NCBI GenBank assembly: GCA_947627015.1
Contig: CANQUL010000007.1
Location: forward strand, 1 to 37,534
Direction: 5' to 3'
DNA: 37,534 nucleotides
Source: an uncultured Clostridia bacterium
GTDB taxonomy: Bacteria > Bacillota > Clostridia > Christensenellales > Borkfalkiaceae
Position 1 is the stretch's first letter. Every line of letters begins with the position of its first letter. Below the pieces are notes generated by a model. The model saw only the letters and a program-made list of their open reading frames with translations. It was not told the origin of the DNA and did no database searches. Made by a program: the position numbers and the translations under genes. Of the stretch, positions 1-8,761 are shown one piece after another.

Positions 1-263
1 TCGCGTGCAGCCTCCACGCCGCCGATACATTCCACCACGACATTGACGTCGGGATCGAGCGCCACCTCGGCGATATTGGCCGCGACCATTCCCTCGGGAA
101 TATTCAGCTCCCGGATGCGTTCTTCATTGCATTCGAGCACGCTCTCGACGACGAGATCGACGTTCTGCGTCTCCCGATAGAATTCGCGGTGTTCGGTCAG
201 GATCTTGTAAGTTCCTCCCCCTACAACTCCCAAGCCGAGTATGGATATCCCTACCCTCTTCAT
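1..263 (-). CDS. hom: Homoserine dehydrogenase, N-terminal part (runs off window start)
   Basis: Reverse-strand translation begins MKRVGISILGLGVVGGGTYKILTEHREFYRETQNVDLVVESVLE: Rossmann GxGxxG start typical of Hom. ATG overlaps the coaX stop (ATGA). Not in the ORF track because it has no stop inside the window. Confidence 0.85.
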   Translation of the reverse strand, partial: MKRVGISILGLGVVGGGTYKILTEHREFYRETQNVDLVVESVLECNEERIRELNIPEGMVAANIAEVALDPDVNVVVECIGGVEAAR

Positions 264-1045
264 ACCTCTTCCTCCGAATTATATTCGTATAAAAATTTCA
301 AACCGTTCAGCGTGAGCATCTTGTCGATGACGTCGATGCACTTCGTCTCGTGCGCCATGACTTCGGAAAATCCGCCCGTCGCGATCGTGAGGACATCGGA
401 AGTCCCGAGCTCCTTTTTGATCTTGCGGACGATATATTCCACGAGACCGGCAAACCCGAATACGATCCCCGCCTGCATGTTGGTGACGGTATTGGTCGCA
501 ATGACGCTCTTGGGCGCCTCGATCTCGACTCGGGGAAGTTTGGCCGTCCCCGAAACGAGACTGTCGAGAGAGCCCTTGATCCCGGGCGCGATGACGCCGC
601 CGATGAATTCGCCCTCGGCACTGAGCACGTTAAAGGTCGTGGCCGTCCCGAAATCGATGACGATCATGGGTTTGCCGCAGCCGTATTTTTTGAGGGCCGC
701 CACGTTGTTGACGACGCGGTCGGCGCCCACTTCCTTTGCGTTGTCCGCCCGCATTTTCAGACCCGTCCTGAGCCCGGGAGCGATCTGTTTGGGCACGATC
801 CCGAGATAGCGCTTGAGCATGTGCTCCATCGTGTAATCGAGAGACGGCACGACGGAGGAGAAGATCCCGCCCTTTATGTCCTCGCGCCCGATCCCATTGA
901 GGGAAAACATCGTGAGGAGCTGTGCGCCGTATTCGTCCGACGTCTTTTTGAGGTCGGTCGCCACACGGAAGGAGAAGCGGAGCGTGTCCCGTTCGAACAC
1001 TGCATATTTTATGTTGGTATTGCCGATATCAATGCAGATAATCAA
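260..1045 (-). CDS. coaX: Type III pantothenate kinase
   Basis: IICIDIGNTNIKYAVF...ADRVVNNVAALKKYG...MIVIDFGTATTFNVL...GGVIAPGI motifs. Likely TTG start at 1045 overlapping the upstream stop (TTGA), SD GGAGG upstream. Confidence 0.92.
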   Translation of the reverse strand: MIICIDIGNTNIKYAVFERDTLRFSFRVATDLKKTSDEYGAQLLTMFSLNGIGREDIKGGIFSSVVPSLDYTMEHMLKRYLGIVPKQIAPGLRTGLKMRADNAKEVGADRVVNNVAALKKYGCGKPMIVIDFGTATTFNVLSAEGEFIGGVIAPGIKGSLDSLVSGTAKLPRVEIEAPKSVIATNTVTNMQAGIVFGFAGLVEYIVRKIKKELGTSDVLTIATGGFSEVMAHETKCIDVIDKMLTLNGLKFLYEYNSEEEV

Positions 1046-1728
1046 GATTTTTCCTCCGTATTTTCGGCAAGCGGGGGTTGGGCTTCCGGTTCCGTCCCGG
1101 CCGTCGTGCCCTTCTTTTTCCGTTTCCCGATCAGACGCTCGGCAACGGCCACCACGCGGTGAATGGCGGGCGCAACGACGAGATTGACGGCAAATTCGAG
1201 GAAGAAATTCCACGTCACGAGGACGACGACGATAAAGACGAACGGGTTCATGTCTCCCATGTCGAGCTCGCCCTGAAAGACGCCGATGGCACGGCCCATG
1301 AGGAGACAGCCCACGATGAAGAGCCCCGTATTGATGATGGGAACGATGCCGGCCGCAACGAATACGGCGGCGAGACGGTTCTTTTTGGAGATCAGGCCGT
1401 AGAGCCAGCCCGCAACGGCGCCCGCCGCGGTCGTCTTGAGAATGCAGGTAAAGACGGTCACAACGGGGTCATAGGTCCATATGACCGTATAGAAGGGCGA
1501 AAGGCACAGAATGACCTGAATGAGTACCACGACGCCGCAGGCAAACCCGAGGAGCGCTCCGCCGGCTGCGCCGAACAGGATCGCGCCGAGGACGATGGGA
1601 ATGAGCGTGAAGTTGAGCTGGACCGCACCGATCGCAATGGTCCCGCCGAAACTTTGCAGGACGATGACGAGTGCAAGGAGCACTCCGAGATAGGCGATAT
1701 TCTTCGCCGAGAGCTGAAATTTTGCCAT
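1042..1728 (-). CDS. ECF transporter S component (substrate-specific membrane subunit; pantothenate-type suggested by coaX linkage)
   Basis: MAKFQLSAKNIAYLGVLLALVIVLQSFGG...GAVQLNFTLIPIVLGAILFGAAGGALLGFACG: typical S-component architecture; ATG at 1728 with SD GAGG. Confidence 0.8.
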   Translation of the reverse strand: MAKFQLSAKNIAYLGVLLALVIVLQSFGGTIAIGAVQLNFTLIPIVLGAILFGAAGGALLGFACGVVVLIQVILCLSPFYTVIWTYDPVVTVFTCILKTTAAGAVAGWLYGLISKKNRLAAVFVAAGIVPIINTGLFIVGCLLMGRAIGVFQGELDMGDMNPFVFIVVVLVTWNFFLEFAVNLVVAPAIHRVVAVAERLIGKRKKKGTTAGTEPEAQPPLAENTEEKS

Positions 1729-1865
1729 GATTGCCTCCATCGGATCCCGTCGGGTATCCGTAGAAAAAAAGATTTTCGGCCCTGCGGCGGATACGATCGG
1801 AAGGTATCGTTCCGCCCCGGAAAGGGTCCGCATTTTATTATATCAAATTCTCGGAAATATCGCAA
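1729..1865 (-). promoter_or_regulatory. Promoter and structured 5' leader of the ECF-coaX-hom operon
   Basis: -35 TTGCGA (1860-1865), 17-nt spacer, -10 TATAAT (1837-1842). About 100-nt leader with two hairpins and a U7 tract; see finding. Confidence 0.6.
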
Positions 1866-1974
1866 GTAAATGAACGGAGGTATGGAACTTTTTTCTCCGT
1901 TCCCTCATAAGATGTGGTATAAAACCGCAGAAGAACCCATTACATACCTGCGGCTTTCAGAAGGAGGAAAAACC

Positions 1975-2181
1975 ATGAATAGCTGCTTTGGTGGCAACAG
2001 CTACCTTTGGATTCTCATCGCCGCGCTCATATTGGGTACGGTCGGGACGAATCTCCTGAATTCGCGTGCCCTCACGGGATGCGGCTGGCCCTTCCTTGTT
2101 GCACTCGGATATTGCATGTACAAGAACGGCACCCTCTCCGCGCTCGCGAATCAGCTCGGGCTCGGTTGCAACAACGGTTAA
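1975..2181 (+). CDS. Small hydrophobic Cys/Gly-containing protein (68 aa)
   Basis: MNSCFGGNSYLWILIAALILGTVGTNLLNSRALTGCGWPFLVALGYCMYKNGTLSALANQLGLGCNNG; SD AGGAGG; followed by a terminator hairpin. Confidence 0.6.
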   Translation: MNSCFGGNSYLWILIAALILGTVGTNLLNSRALTGCGWPFLVALGYCMYKNGTLSALANQLGLGCNNG

Positions 2182-2204
2182 GATTCGGCTCCGGTTCCGT
2201 AGAG

Positions 2205-2240
2205 AGATCCTCGTGCGATCGCACGGGGATCTTCTTTATG
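2205..2240. terminator. Bidirectional-looking terminator hairpin
   Basis: AGATCCtCGTGC GATC GCACGgGGATCT followed by TCTTTAT. Confidence 0.6.
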
Positions 2241-2760
2241 CGCGGTCGATCCGGTACTGCTGCAAGGCGATCACCGTCTTGGCGTCACGGATGCGCCCGT
2301 CTCCGATCATGGCATATGCCTCCTCGAGGGGGATCTCCGCAACGTCGAGAAATTCTCCCTCGTCGAGATGCTTTTTTCCCGCGCTCACGCCGTCCGCACG
2401 GTAAATATAGATCTTTTCATTGCAATAGCCGGGCGTGGGATACATCGTGAAGAGATGCACAAGACGGTCGGCGACAAGCCCCGTCTCCTCCTCGAGTTCC
2501 CTCTTTGCCGCAAGCATGGGGTCCTCTCCCCGCTCGAGTTTTCCCGCAGGGATCTCATAGAGTTCCTCCCGGTAGGCATAGCGGAACTGCTTTACGAGCA
2601 CGACCTTTCCGCCGTGTACGCAGAGGACGCAGGCGCCGCCCGGATGGTCCACCACCTCGCGCGTGCTCGTCGTTCCGTCGGGGAGGAGCACTTCGTCGCA
2701 GCGCACGCGGATGATCCGTCCCTCGAACAGGACATGCTCTTTCAGCGTTTCTTCTCTCAT
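2236..2760 (-). CDS. NUDIX hydrolase (ADP-ribose pyrophosphatase-like)
   Basis: GKLERGEDPMLAAKRELEEETGL NUDIX box. Confidence 0.9.
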   Translation of the reverse strand: MREETLKEHVLFEGRIIRVRCDEVLLPDGTTSTREVVDHPGGACVLCVHGGKVVLVKQFRYAYREELYEIPAGKLERGEDPMLAAKRELEEETGLVADRLVHLFTMYPTPGYCNEKIYIYRADGVSAGKKHLDEGEFLDVAEIPLEEAYAMIGDGRIRDAKTVIALQQYRIDRA

Positions 2761-2769
2761 GGCGTCTCC

Positions 2770-3456
2770 TTACAGCTCCGACGTGGCGCGGAACAGTTCC
2801 TCCGTCGAAGCGTCCTCTCCGCCGAAATAGCGAAGCAAGTACCGATACCCTACCATGAGTGCACCGATCTCCCCGCTGTCGAGACGGGCCGACGCGTCGA
2901 AAAGACGGGACAGCAGAAGTTCGGCGGCGTCCTTCTCCTCTTCCCGGAGCGCATAGCGGCCGATGCGGGTCCTTTCGGCCGAGAGAAGCTCCGCAAAGTG
3001 CCCGAATGCGCCGTTTGCTTCGCCCGCCGAAGGGAAGCAGTCCCCGACGATGTCACGGAAGGGACGGATGACGCGCTCGGCGAACACCGAAAAACTCGCC
3101 GTATAGCTCCCGTCCACATAGAAATAGCGCAGCAGAAAGTCGTCGAGCAGGATCGCACCGCCATCAATATCAACGAGAAGGCAGAACACAAAGGCGACGA
3201 GACGGTCCCGTTCGGGAGGGAGAAAGGCCGCTCCGTGCGCCGAGCCCTTGTCCGCGGGGAAGCGAAGATACTGCCCGCGCGCCTGTGCATAGTCAAATCC
3301 GTGCACGACCGCCGTGAACATTTCAACGAGTGCATGATTCGACGCGATCGCGGCGAGAACGTTCCGGATCCCCTCTCCCGCCTCATTGTATTTCCCCTCT
3401 ATGAGGCCGGTGCAGGCGTGCATAAACCGTTCGATGTTGATCTGTTTCTCTGACAT
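2770..3456 (-). CDS. Hypothetical protein
   Basis: ORF with start MSEKQINIERFMHACTGL; upstream of and close to NUDIX; no family recognised. Confidence 0.6.
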   Translation of the reverse strand: MSEKQINIERFMHACTGLIEGKYNEAGEGIRNVLAAIASNHALVEMFTAVVHGFDYAQARGQYLRFPADKGSAHGAAFLPPERDRLVAFVFCLLVDIDGGAILLDDFLLRYFYVDGSYTASFSVFAERVIRPFRDIVGDCFPSAGEANGAFGHFAELLSAERTRIGRYALREEEKDAAELLLSRLFDASARLDSGEIGALMVGYRYLLRYFGGEDASTEELFRATSEL

Positions 3457-3643
3457 TTTCGTACCTCCGCGGGAATTTCCGCCCATAGTTTCATTTTCTT
3501 ATTTATTATAGCACAAACCCGAAAAAAACAAAAGAAAAATCAAGGGGATTCCGGGTTTTTCCTTTTTCGCCGGAGGAAATCGCTCTTTCCCCCGCCCGTT
3601 AAAACATTTGTAAAAATTTTTGCTGTAAATTTTCCGAAATGCC

Positions 3644-3672
3644 TTGCATTTATCTGCAATTTCATGTATAAT
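3644..3672 (+). promoter_or_regulatory. Sigma-A-type promoter for the DUF4364 gene
   Basis: TTGCAT-N17-TATAAT. Confidence 0.65.
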
Positions 3673-3741
3673 AGTATCACTTCGGAGGTCATGCGCCATA
3701 CGGGAAATCCGGAGCCTAAGGCACAAAGGAGACCGCAAACG

Positions 3742-4266
3742 ATGCAGGTCAAGGGTGAGACTTCGGTCAACAAGTTAATACTTCTCTTTGTTTTTGACAA
3801 AATGGAGAGCCCGCTGTCCGAAAGGACCCTGCTCGATATGTGCACTTCGTCCAACGATTGGATCAATTACATGGACTGCGTCGTGCTCATCCGGAAACTG
3901 CTTGCGGACGGCTTTATCTGCGAGATCCCGAGCCCGGACGACTCGCTCTATACCATCACGCCCGAAGGACGCGAGACACTGGCCAACTTCTATATCAACA
4001 TTCCCCACAGCACGCGCGAGGAGATCTCCCGTTTCATCAAGAACAACAGTTCCAAATTCCGCACGCGGCAGGAATGCAAGTCCGATTACTATCAGAACAA
4101 GGACGGTTCGTTCACCGTATTTCTCAAAATTCTGGCCCCCGTCCAGCCCATGCTCGAGCTGAAATTTGTCGTACCGGACAAAAAGACCGCCAATATCATC
4201 TATAAAAAATGGGAGGACAAGGCCTCCGAACTCTATTCCGTCGTCTATGAGACGCTCGTGGACTGA
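3742..4266 (+). CDS. DUF4364 family protein
   Basis: VNKLILLFVFDKMESPLSERTLLDMCTSSNDWINYMDCVVLIRKLLADGFI... typical DUF4364 winged-helix-like N-terminus; start at 3742 preceded by GGAG. Confidence 0.75.
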   Translation: MQVKGETSVNKLILLFVFDKMESPLSERTLLDMCTSSNDWINYMDCVVLIRKLLADGFICEIPSPDDSLYTITPEGRETLANFYINIPHSTREEISRFIKNNSSKFRTRQECKSDYYQNKDGSFTVFLKILAPVQPMLELKFVVPDKKTANIIYKKWEDKASELYSVVYETLVD

Positions 4267-4319
4267 CCGAGAGCCGAAAAGACGACCCCCCACCAAAGAC
4301 AGAAAGGAGTGACAGCGAT

Positions 4320-4580
4320 ATGATTACTTATTCGACCCGGGGCACATGCTCCAAGCAGATCGTATTCGATCTCGACGCAGACAACAAGATCCACAACGTG
4401 AAGTTCATCGGCGGCTGCAGCGGAAATCTGCAGGGCATCGGACGGTTGGTGGAGGGCAGGACCCCCGACGAGGTCGTTCCCCTCTTAAAGGGCATCCGTT
4501 GCCGTCAGAACACCTCGTGCCCCGACCAGCTCGCACTGGCGCTCGAGCCGTATACGACCGCCGCAAAGAATAACGGCTAA
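4320..4580 (+). CDS. TSCPD domain / TIGR03905-like protein
   Basis: ITYSTRGTCSKQIVFDLD...FIGGCSGNLQGI...CRQNTSCPDQLALAL contains the conserved TSCPD motif. Confidence 0.88.
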   Translation: MITYSTRGTCSKQIVFDLDADNKIHNVKFIGGCSGNLQGIGRLVEGRTPDEVVPLLKGIRCRQNTSCPDQLALALEPYTTAAKNNG

Positions 4581-4598
4581 AAGAGTTTCGTCTTATGC

Positions 4599-4627
4599 AA
4601 AGACCGCGCTTTTGGCGCGGTCTTTTT
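4599..4627. terminator. Strong bidirectional intrinsic terminator between convergent genes
   Basis: AAAGACCGCGC-ttttg-GCGCGGTCTTTTTC. Confidence 0.85.
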
Positions 4628-4646
4628 CTCTGTTTTTGGCCTGTTT

Positions 4647-5813
4647 TCAGCATTTGAAAAGGGCGGCAAGACCCCCTTCCGACGTCTCACGGTAGCGCTC
4701 CGAGATGTCCTTCCCCGTCGCATACATCGTCGCAACGACGGTATCGAAGGAGATCTTCCTCGTGCCCGCAAGTACGCGTGCGAGTTCGGCGCTCGAGATG
4801 GCGCGAAGCGCCGCCACGGCATTCCGTTCGATGCAGGGGATCTGCACATACCCTCCTACGGGATCGCAGGTGAGCCCGAGCTGATGTTCGAGCGCGATCT
4901 CGGCGGCATATTCGATGACGTTTGCGGGAGCGTTCCACAGCCTGCACACCGCGGCGGCGGCCATGGCGGTCGCCGTACCGATCTCCGCCTGACAGCCCGC
5001 CTCCGCTCCGCTCACCGAAGCGTTCTGCTTGACCGTCGCACCGACAAGTCCCGCGACGGCAAGAGCGTCGGCGATCTCCTTTTCCCCGTAGCCCCATTTG
5101 GCCCGAAGATAGTAGAGCGTTGCGGGGAGCACGCCGCTCGACCCGCAGGTGGGTGCGGTGACGACCGTTCCGCCGGCCGCATTTTCCTCGCTGGCGGCAT
5201 AGGCATACGCACACACGAGACGGTGTTCGAGGGTATCTGCTCCTTCCTCCTCTCCCGCGGCGCCGAGAAGCGTACGCGCCTTGCGTTCGACCTTCAGAGG
5301 GCCCGGGAGCACGCCGCCCGTTGCGAGGCCGCGGCGGATCGTCTCCTGCATGGTGCGCCACACCCGGATAAGATAGGCTCCGATGTCCGCTTCGTCAAAT
5401 TCATAGACGATTTTATCAAGGGTAATCCCCCGCTCCCCGGCGTAACGCATGAGTTCGGAAAAGCTCTCAAAGGGATAGACATTGCGGGGAGGCGTATCGG
5501 GTGCACCGGCCTCGCGGATATTCCCTCCGCCCACCGAACAGTAGCCCGTCGTCCCGAGATAGTTGGGATGCGGCAGATCGCGGCGATCGCGGTCGAACAC
5601 GATCTCGCAGGCGAGCGGAGACAACGCCTCCCGAACGGCAACGTCGGTGAGATGTCCCTTACCCGTATGCGCAAGCGAACCGTACAGGACGGCTCTGTAT
5701 GCGGTGGCATCCGGATATTTTCTTTTGACGTCCCCGGCGGCGGCCGAAGGACCCATGGTATGGGAACTCGAAGGTCCCCTTCCGATTTTGTAAACTTCCT
5801 TAAGCGATTCCAT
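4647..5813 (-). CDS. sdaA: L-serine ammonia-lyase, iron-sulfur-dependent, single-chain
   Basis: MESLKEVYKIGRGPSSSHTMGPSAAAGD; TAPTCGSSGVLPA; CDPVGGYVQIPCIERNAVAA. Confidence 0.92.
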   Translation of the reverse strand: MESLKEVYKIGRGPSSSHTMGPSAAAGDVKRKYPDATAYRAVLYGSLAHTGKGHLTDVAVREALSPLACEIVFDRDRRDLPHPNYLGTTGYCSVGGGNIREAGAPDTPPRNVYPFESFSELMRYAGERGITLDKIVYEFDEADIGAYLIRVWRTMQETIRRGLATGGVLPGPLKVERKARTLLGAAGEEEGADTLEHRLVCAYAYAASEENAAGGTVVTAPTCGSSGVLPATLYYLRAKWGYGEKEIADALAVAGLVGATVKQNASVSGAEAGCQAEIGTATAMAAAAVCRLWNAPANVIEYAAEIALEHQLGLTCDPVGGYVQIPCIERNAVAALRAISSAELARVLAGTRKISFDTVVATMYATGKDISERYRETSEGGLAALFKC

Positions 5814-5858
5814 ATCCTTCCCCGCGGGATTTTTTCCCGATCGGCGCATACTGCTGAT

Positions 5859-6149
5859 ATGACGTTCTTATACATTCTGCTGACGGTCTACATCCTTGCC
5901 GTCAACTTTTACGGATACCGTTTTGTGCGGGCACAGAGAGACGGCACGGACGCGGGCGAACCGCCTGCGGGAGACGGGAAGCTCTTTCTCGCCGCTTTTT
6001 TCGGGGGCGCCATCGCCATTTACGCAAGTCTCTTTGCCATGCGGTACCGTCTCTCGAGCTTTATCCTCATGATCGGGCTCCCGCTCCTCTCCGTATTGAA
6101 TCTCTATTGCTACTTTCTTGCCTATCGGAGCATCTGGCTCTTTTTGTAA
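5859..6149 (+). CDS. DUF1294 family small membrane protein
   Basis: VYILAVNFYGYRFVRAQ...KLFLAAFFGGAIAIYASLFAMRYRLSSFILMIGLPLL fits the DUF1294 pattern; 96 aa. Confidence 0.6.
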   Translation: MTFLYILLTVYILAVNFYGYRFVRAQRDGTDAGEPPAGDGKLFLAAFFGGAIAIYASLFAMRYRLSSFILMIGLPLLSVLNLYCYFLAYRSIWLFL

Positions 6150-6159
6150 TGCGGCGGGG

Positions 6160-6978
6160 TCATCCCCTGTGCCGCGCTTCGAGAAACTTTGCCACGCCGT
6201 CCTCTTCGCAGTATCCGATGATGCCCGTCGCCTTCTCTTTGAGCCACGCGTCGGCATTGTTCACGGCATACGTCTCATCGCACACGTCGAACATGTCGGA
6301 GTCGTTGGAGGTGTCGCCGAAGCAGACCACACGGTCGCACAAGAGATGCTCTTTCAGGAATTTCACCCCCATCGCCTTGGTCGCGCTGCGGGGAGAAATT
6401 TCCATCCAGAAGTCGCTCTGATAGGTCTCCTGATGAAAGATGCAGATAAACCGCGGATCGTATTTGAGGATATCCCATGCGCTCTCGAGCTGTTCGCGCG
6501 GGCCGATGCACTTGAAGTAGATGACGACGCCGCCGAGGAGCTCCTCCTCGCCATAGACGGGCATGAGCCGGTCTGCCGGCATACGGGAGAGATAGCGCTT
6601 GATCCCCACGCTCTCCCGCCCTGCATGCCATACGACCCGTTCCCTGCCCGGTTCGGCGCTGTATACGAGGGGCATGATCCCGTGCGCGAGAAGGACAGAC
6701 AGGACATACGCCTTCTGCTCGTCCGTAAAGACGGTATAGGACAGCGTTTCGTCCCTGACAAAATCGTAGATCAGACCGCCGTTGTAGAGGATGACGGGCA
6801 GACGGACGTTCAGGCCCTCCACCGCACGGTAGGCGCTGAGAGCGGCGCGCGCCGTCGCATAGGTAAAGAGCATCCCGCCGTCGATCAGGGAATTGATGGC
6901 ATTGCGGCTGTATGCAGAGACCCGCCCCTCCTTCGTGAGGAGCGTTCCGTCCAGATCGGTCACAAAAAGCGTTCTCAT
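6160..6978 (-). CDS. Cof-type HAD-superfamily hydrolase
   Basis: LFVTDLDGTLLTKEGRVS (motif I); KAMGVKFLKEHL...VVCFGDTSNDSDMF (motif IV). Confidence 0.9.
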   Translation of the reverse strand: MRTLFVTDLDGTLLTKEGRVSAYSRNAINSLIDGGMLFTYATARAALSAYRAVEGLNVRLPVILYNGGLIYDFVRDETLSYTVFTDEQKAYVLSVLLAHGIMPLVYSAEPGRERVVWHAGRESVGIKRYLSRMPADRLMPVYGEEELLGGVVIYFKCIGPREQLESAWDILKYDPRFICIFHQETYQSDFWMEISPRSATKAMGVKFLKEHLLCDRVVCFGDTSNDSDMFDVCDETYAVNNADAWLKEKATGIIGYCEEDGVAKFLEARHRG

Positions 6979-6988
6979 AAATCTCCGT

Positions 6989-7046
6989 ACGCGTCCGAAC
7001 CGTCGGACGCGTTATCATTATACCATTCCCGCGGGACGGATGTCAA
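6989..7046 (-). promoter_or_regulatory. Promoter followed by a 5'-terminal hairpin upstream of the HAD gene
   Basis: TTGACA (7041-7046)-N18-TATAAT (7017-7022), then ACGCGTCCGA-CGGT-TCGGACGCGT (6989-7012). Confidence 0.7.
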
Positions 7047-7072
7047 TCCGATTGCACGCATTCGCAGTCTGC

Positions 7073-7108
7073 AAAAAAATAACACTCCCCTCTCGGAAGA
7101 TTGGGGAG
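7073..7108 (-). terminator. Intrinsic terminator after the CPBP gene
   Basis: Minus strand CTCCCC...GGGGAG followed by TGTTATTTTTTT. Confidence 0.6.
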
Positions 7109-7113
7109 CGCGG

Positions 7114-7914
7114 TCAGGACAAGTTCTTGCGTTCTTCGCGGATCCTGTGCGCAAGCGACCATATGATATGCGCGGCGCAGACCATGCCGGCGACGGCGGT
7201 CAGGATCCAGAAGACGGTATCCTGAAAGGCGCCCGATCCGAGATCGGTCACGATCGCTCCGCCGACGTCGAAGACCGCGTGGAGCAAAACGCACAGCCAA
7301 AGGTCGCGCGTCTCGAGAAGGACGACGGCAAGCATGCAGCCGATCAAGAACGTATAGCCGACTTGCAGAAGCGTGGAGCCAATCCCCGCGCCGAGAAAGA
7401 GATTGACGAGGTGCATGAGCGCAAAGAGCGCCGAAGAGACAAGGACGGAGATGAGCGTCCCGTCCTTTGCGTACTTCCCCGCGAGGAAGCGCTGCCGCAA
7501 AAAGGGAACGAGCAGGCCGCGGAAGAAGAGCTCCTCCATGTAGGCGATGGAGAGACATTTCAGGAGAAACAGCCACAGGAGATCGGGACGGTCGATCGAA
7601 GCGACGCCACCGAGGAGCGCGGAGAAGGGAAAATTGACGACGGCGACCGAAAAACAGGGGATCGCCCATACGAAACGGAAGGCCCCGCGCGGCACGGAAA
7701 AGGCATCCTTGTACCCCGCGCGCAGCATGAGAAGGGTGAGAAAGGCACCCGTCGCAATGCGCGGGACCGTCTCCGAGACGAGTCGGGTGAGTGTTTTATC
7801 CTCCCATCCGATCCAATCCGGCACGGAAAACACGACGATCGCGGCGACGCAGACAACGGCCGAAAAGAACAGCAGAAGGTCCAACTTACGCTTCAACGGG
7901 CTCCTCCTTTGCAT
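7114..7914 (-). CDS. CPBP-family intramembrane metalloprotease
   Basis: YMEELFFRGLLVPFLRQR (EExxxR), ALFALMHLVN and LLHAVFD motifs in a multi-TM protein. Confidence 0.85.
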   Translation of the reverse strand: MQRRSPLKRKLDLLLFFSAVVCVAAIVVFSVPDWIGWEDKTLTRLVSETVPRIATGAFLTLLMLRAGYKDAFSVPRGAFRFVWAIPCFSVAVVNFPFSALLGGVASIDRPDLLWLFLLKCLSIAYMEELFFRGLLVPFLRQRFLAGKYAKDGTLISVLVSSALFALMHLVNLFLGAGIGSTLLQVGYTFLIGCMLAVVLLETRDLWLCVLLHAVFDVGGAIVTDLGSGAFQDTVFWILTAVAGMVCAAHIIWSLAHRIREERKNLS

Positions 7915-8695
7915 TCTCCCCGATCGGAAGCAAATACTTCCCGAATACATAGCGCATCAGAAGCAAGAGAAGGATCCCGCCCGCCGCCATGAGGATCGCG
8001 GTGAGCTGGGAGGGCGTGAGCCAGGAAATGCCCGAGGAACCGCGGACGTCGTCGCGTGCGTATTCGATGAAGAAGCGCCAGACGCCGTAACAGATCAGAT
8101 AGATGCTTGCCGTATAGCCGCACTTCTTCCGCACGACCAAAACCATGAGGACATAGTACAGGGCAAAGAGAAAGAGTGCTTCATACAGCTGGATGGGAAT
8201 GCGCTTTGCCCATTCCCCGCCCGAATACATCGGAATACCGAAAACAGAGTCCGTCTTCGCACCGTAGCAGCAGCCATCGAAGAGACAGCCGATCCGTCCG
8301 AATCCGTGGGCGAGCACGATACAGGGCACGATGAGGCTCAGTACCCGGTTGAACTCCCTTACATGCGCTCTGTCCTTGAAGAGAAAATGCCCGACGCCGA
8401 AATAGATGAGAAGATAGCAGAGAACGGCGCCGATCAGCCCGCCGTAAAACGTTGCGCCGACGCCCCATTCAAAGACACCCGTGGCGAGAAAATTGTACCA
8501 CGACTGAAAGAGCACGGCGGAGAGATACCCGAGCACGACGCCGAACACGGCGTCGATGAGTGCGAAGTTAAAGACTTTGGCCGAGATCCCGACCCGGACC
8601 GAAAACATGCGGAAGCTCACCATCGCTGCGAGAACGCCGAGCACGATCATCCACACATACAGATCGATCCCCAAAAATGACGCATTCGGAAACAT
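7886..8695 (-). CDS. lgt: Prolipoprotein diacylglyceryl transferase family protein
   Basis: LAHGFGRIGCLFDGCCYG signature, multi-TM; promoter TTGACA-N17-TATCAT upstream. Confidence 0.82.
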   Translation of the reverse strand: MFPNASFLGIDLYVWMIVLGVLAAMVSFRMFSVRVGISAKVFNFALIDAVFGVVLGYLSAVLFQSWYNFLATGVFEWGVGATFYGGLIGAVLCYLLIYFGVGHFLFKDRAHVREFNRVLSLIVPCIVLAHGFGRIGCLFDGCCYGAKTDSVFGIPMYSGGEWAKRIPIQLYEALFLFALYYVLMVLVVRKKCGYTASIYLICYGVWRFFIEYARDDVRGSSGISWLTPSQLTAILMAAGGILLLLLMRYVFGKYLLPIGENAKEEPVEA

Positions 8696-8761
8696 GGCAT
8701 CCGCCCTCCTCTTCCCGTTCATGATACCACACGGTGTGGGAAATGTCAACTTGTTTGAATG

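Noticed and set aside
260-263. Overlapping ORFs at coaX/hom as a possible frameshift
   Set aside because: Normal ATGA stop-start overlap of consecutive genes in an operon.
3526-3566. AACCCG...CGGGTTTTT plus-strand hairpin as a terminator or attenuator
   Set aside because: Stem short and loop very long and A-rich; located in a divergent promoter region, so the match is probably fortuitous.
6118-7992. 624-aa plus-strand ORF
   Set aside because: Antisense to well-supported HAD, CPBP and lgt genes; Arg/Asp/His/Pro-rich composition without domains is typical of shadow ORFs in GC-biased DNA.
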